A stretch of 64,000 nt of DNA, from assembly GCF_039523735.1 (NCBI RefSeq), contig NZ_BAAAFW010000095.1, forward strand, positions 124,001-188,000, written 5' to 3'. This stretch comes from Tatumella punctata (GTDB lineage Bacteria; Pseudomonadota; Gammaproteobacteria; Enterobacterales; Enterobacteriaceae). The position numbers and the translations under genes were made by a program. Positions 62,023 through 64,000 of this stretch are shown here, piece after piece (within the stretch, counting starts at the first letter, position 1; each line of letters starts with the position of its first letter). Below the pieces are notes generated by a model. It was not told the origin of the DNA. It did no database searches and saw nothing but the letters and a program-made list of their open reading frames with translations.

Positions 62023-64000
62023 CTAAATCACCAATTGATTTTTTATCATATTTGGAAGGTATGCATACTTATCATTTGTTAAAACAATATCTGATATAGT
62101 AAAGCTACAAGCATCTGACGCCGAAGCGGAATGACCGATATGTATGATTATTTTATTGAGTGTTGTGTTTGTGGAAACAACTCCTACCTTCATCTGGAAA
62201 GGTATCTCAACATTTAATGCAGTTGGTACAATCCCAAAATTTGTACCCCACAATTGGAATCTCAGGTAATGGTTATTAATGTCTCCGGCAGTCATGACTA
62301 TTTTACCTGTCAGGTACATTGTGTCCGTCACATACTGAGCGTTATCAAGTATCGGGTATTGCACCGACTGGTCATCAGACGCGTTAGTTGTGGCCGGGAA
62401 TCCTAAAATAAGTTCACCTGCACTACCTTGACCAAAAGTAATATCACTCCCGTATGATGACGCATTAGTAGGCACATATTTAGTATTGCTACCGGATGCA
62501 AGGGTAAGACTTGAATAATATAACTGACCATTATGAACAGATGGAGTAGATGTCATCTCGTAGGATTCCCAAGATGTTCTTGAACCAGAGTCTTTTATAT
62601 ATGTGCTGAAAAGAGCTTTAGCAGCAGTATAGTTAGTATTATCAATAAGCCGTACAGGGCAATCTATAAATTTAGTTCCAATCACTCCTTCAGCAATGGA
62701 TAGGACTGGTCCGAAGGCTCCATCTTCATCCTGAGAACCAGGGTAACCAGGTGAGAACATGGTCCCTATGAATTTAACACCGTTACCAGCATCTATCTGT
62801 ATTCCATGATTATTTAACGAACCATTACCGTATACCTTATTAAAGGTTGGATTACTTCCCGCATTTACTAAATGAACTTGTGGCAGATTTGCATTACCTA
62901 ATTTTCCTGTAAAGGAGTAATCATGAGTCTCGCCAGAAAACATTTCAAACAAAAGGCTATTCGAGTTAACACCATCAACATATAGGTGTGTTTGCATCCT
63001 GGTTGCTGTAAAAAAGTTTTTAAATGAAACATTGAATATCGTCTTTGCACTATTTACTACAAGCTTAAATGCCATTGGCCCGCGAGCGACAGCGCGATCA
63101 CCATCAACCACGCCGATCTGAATGTTGTCCATCCCCCCATCAGTCCAGTTGCAACCTGAAGATGCAAGATTTATATCGACTGCCTGATAATAATTTGCTG
63201 AACCAGAATCAATAACCCATACGTTTCTAATGAAGAACTGAATAAGATCAGAAAGGCTGGTAGCTGTAGTGCTTGTTTTTGGTTCAATAACAAAGCCGCC
63301 GTAGTTACAGTTACGGGCAAAAACACGGTCTATTATTGACGAGTTACATCCTGCTAAGTTGGCAAAGCCGCCTATGTATTTTGTGGATGTGTTATCTGGC
63401 GCCCCCATCCAGCACATGTTTTTCAAGGTGTAACGTGGTTGACCAGTGTTGACTGGCCAAGTATGTAAGAAGTTATATTCCGGAAAATCAGTTGTTGGGA
63501 TTAAAAATGTACTTAGCCCAGTACCTTCAACTGAACTTCCTACTACCTGTTCAAAGGTTCCTGATATTGCAAAGAATCCACCAGGGAATTTCAACGTTTT
63601 ACCTGCTGCATAAGCAGCAGTGTTGGCAGAGTTGATATAAGAAAGTAAATCCCCGTTAGTTTGAGCACCCGTAAAAGTATCAAGACCACTTCGCATATTT
63701 AGTGGTATGTAGTTCATGACATGGATGAACGAATCATTGTCTAACCGATCTTGGACGCTATTGATATCATCTGCGGGGATCATATCAGCAGCCTGACCCT
63801 CACCCACCGTTGTAATCTCCTGCCTCAGCGCCGCATCACCCACAGCAACAAAGTTATCCTTGTCTGTTTCCCATGTGGTAGCAGTGTTACCGGTTGTTGT
63901 GTATGGGAGGGATACGGAAGACTTCAGAGCATAGAAATAGCCATCTTTGCTGATGATCTGATTGTACGCCGTAAAGGTATAAGGACCTTCGGAATAATCA
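62023..64000 (-). CDS. Phage tailspike/tail fibre protein (5' end beyond the window)
   Basis: At least 658 residues are visible; the frame stays open from 63843 to the right edge, so the GTG near 63843 is not the true start. The first visible part, PYTFTAYNQIISKDGYFYAL followed by WETDKDNFVAVGDAALRQEI, is the head-attachment region common to enterobacterial tailspikes. The middle (about residues 120-450) is rich in N, G, T, S with regular hydrophobic spacing, as in right-handed beta-helix spikes (LKFPGGFFAISGTF). The C-terminal 170 residues look like a carbohydrate-binding beta domain. Likely a receptor-binding depolymerase of a prophage. Confidence 0.85.
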   Translation of the reverse strand, partial: DYSEGPYTFTAYNQIISKDGYFYALKSSVSLPYTTTGNTATTWETDKDNFVAVGDAALRQEITTVGEGQAADMIPADDINSVQDRLDNDSFIHVMNYIPLNMRSGLDTFTGAQTNGDLLSYINSANTAAYAAGKTLKFPGGFFAISGTFEQVVGSSVEGTGLSTFLIPTTDFPEYNFLHTWPVNTGQPRYTLKNMCWMGAPDNTSTKYIGGFANLAGCNSSIIDRVFARNCNYGGFVIEPKTSTTATSLSDLIQFFIRNVWVIDSGSANYYQAVDINLASSGCNWTDGGMDNIQIGVVDGDRAVARGPMAFKLVVNSAKTIFNVSFKNFFTATRMQTHLYVDGVNSNSLLFEMFSGETHDYSFTGKLGNANLPQVHLVNAGSNPTFNKVYGNGSLNNHGIQIDAGNGVKFIGTMFSPGYPGSQDEDGAFGPVLSIAEGVIGTKFIDCPVRLIDNTNYTAAKALFSTYIKDSGSRTSWESYEMTSTPSVHNGQLYYSSLTLASGSNTKYVPTNASSYGSDITFGQGSAGELILGFPATTNASDDQSVQYPILDNAQYVTDTMYLTGKIVMTAGDINNHYLRFQLWGTNFGIVPTALNVEIPFQMKVGVVSTNTTLNKIIIHIGHSASASDACSFTISDIVLTNDKYAYLPNMIKNQLVI

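Noticed and set aside
1..64000. tRNA, rRNA, CRISPR array, riboswitch or attachment site
   Set aside because: Looked for regular spaced repeats, tRNA-like arms near the island borders and known leader motifs; nothing convincing was seen by eye.

Overview
This window is chromosomal DNA of an enterobacterium (Enterobacterales). From the left edge to about 53.1 kb the gene content and order follow the E. coli 51-minute region: nuoE-nuoCD-nuoB-nuoA, lrhA, alaA, yfbR, yfbV, ackA-pta, yfcD, hisPMQJ, ubiX, purF, cvpA, dedD, folC, accD, dedA, truA, usg, pdxB, flk, yfcJ, fabB, mnmC, yfcL, epmC, yfcA, mepA, aroC, prmB, smrB, sixA, yfcZ, mlaA. Protein lengths are close to those of E. coli, but several genes present there are absent here: yfbSTU, yfcEFGH-folX, one of the two argT/hisJ copies, and fadJ, fadI and fadL between sixA and mlaA. 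An Erwiniaceae-type organism such as Tatumella or a relative is a reasonable guess, but the genus is not proven by what can be seen.

Layout: 1-3293 is the start of the respiratory complex I operon (minus strand), preceded by lrhA and an AT-rich regulatory gap. 5662-7637 holds alaA and yfbR; 8453-11879 is the acetate switch ackA-pta with a strong hairpin between the genes. 12701-15728 is a histidine/basic amino acid ABC importer with a sigma-54/NtrC control region upstream. 15990-25867 is a run of minus-strand housekeeping genes (ubiX, purF-cvpA with a PurR box, dedD-folC-accD-dedA-truA-usg-pdxB). Two insertions relative to E. coli follow: a DMT exporter between pdxB and flk, and a three-gene cluster between yfcJ and fabB (an AraC regulator fused to a GH39-like domain, divergent from an M20 amidohydrolase and a 14-helix MFS pump). 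fabB carries FabR and FadR sites. mlaA is followed upstream by a complete cytochrome c maturation operon, ccmABCDEFGHI, whose genes mostly overlap by 4 bases.

From about 53.1 kb to the right edge the sequence becomes accessory: AT-rich single genes (an SDR oxidoreductase, an exported DUF4432 protein), a uracil-DNA-glycosylase-like protein sandwiched between two decayed copies of the same IS3-family element, a DUF726-like alpha/beta hydrolase flanked by imperfect direct repeats, another IS3 orfA remnant, and then the tail end of a prophage: a UmuD-like protein without catalytic residues, an unknown protein with a HEPN-like RNxxxH motif, two small phage proteins (one resembling the DUF2829/Tad2 anti-Thoeris family, coupled to the tailspike gene) and a large tailspike that runs off the right edge. 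The 57-64 kb part is the most likely place for undescribed host-virus conflict genes. No tRNA, rRNA, CRISPR array or replication origin was seen.
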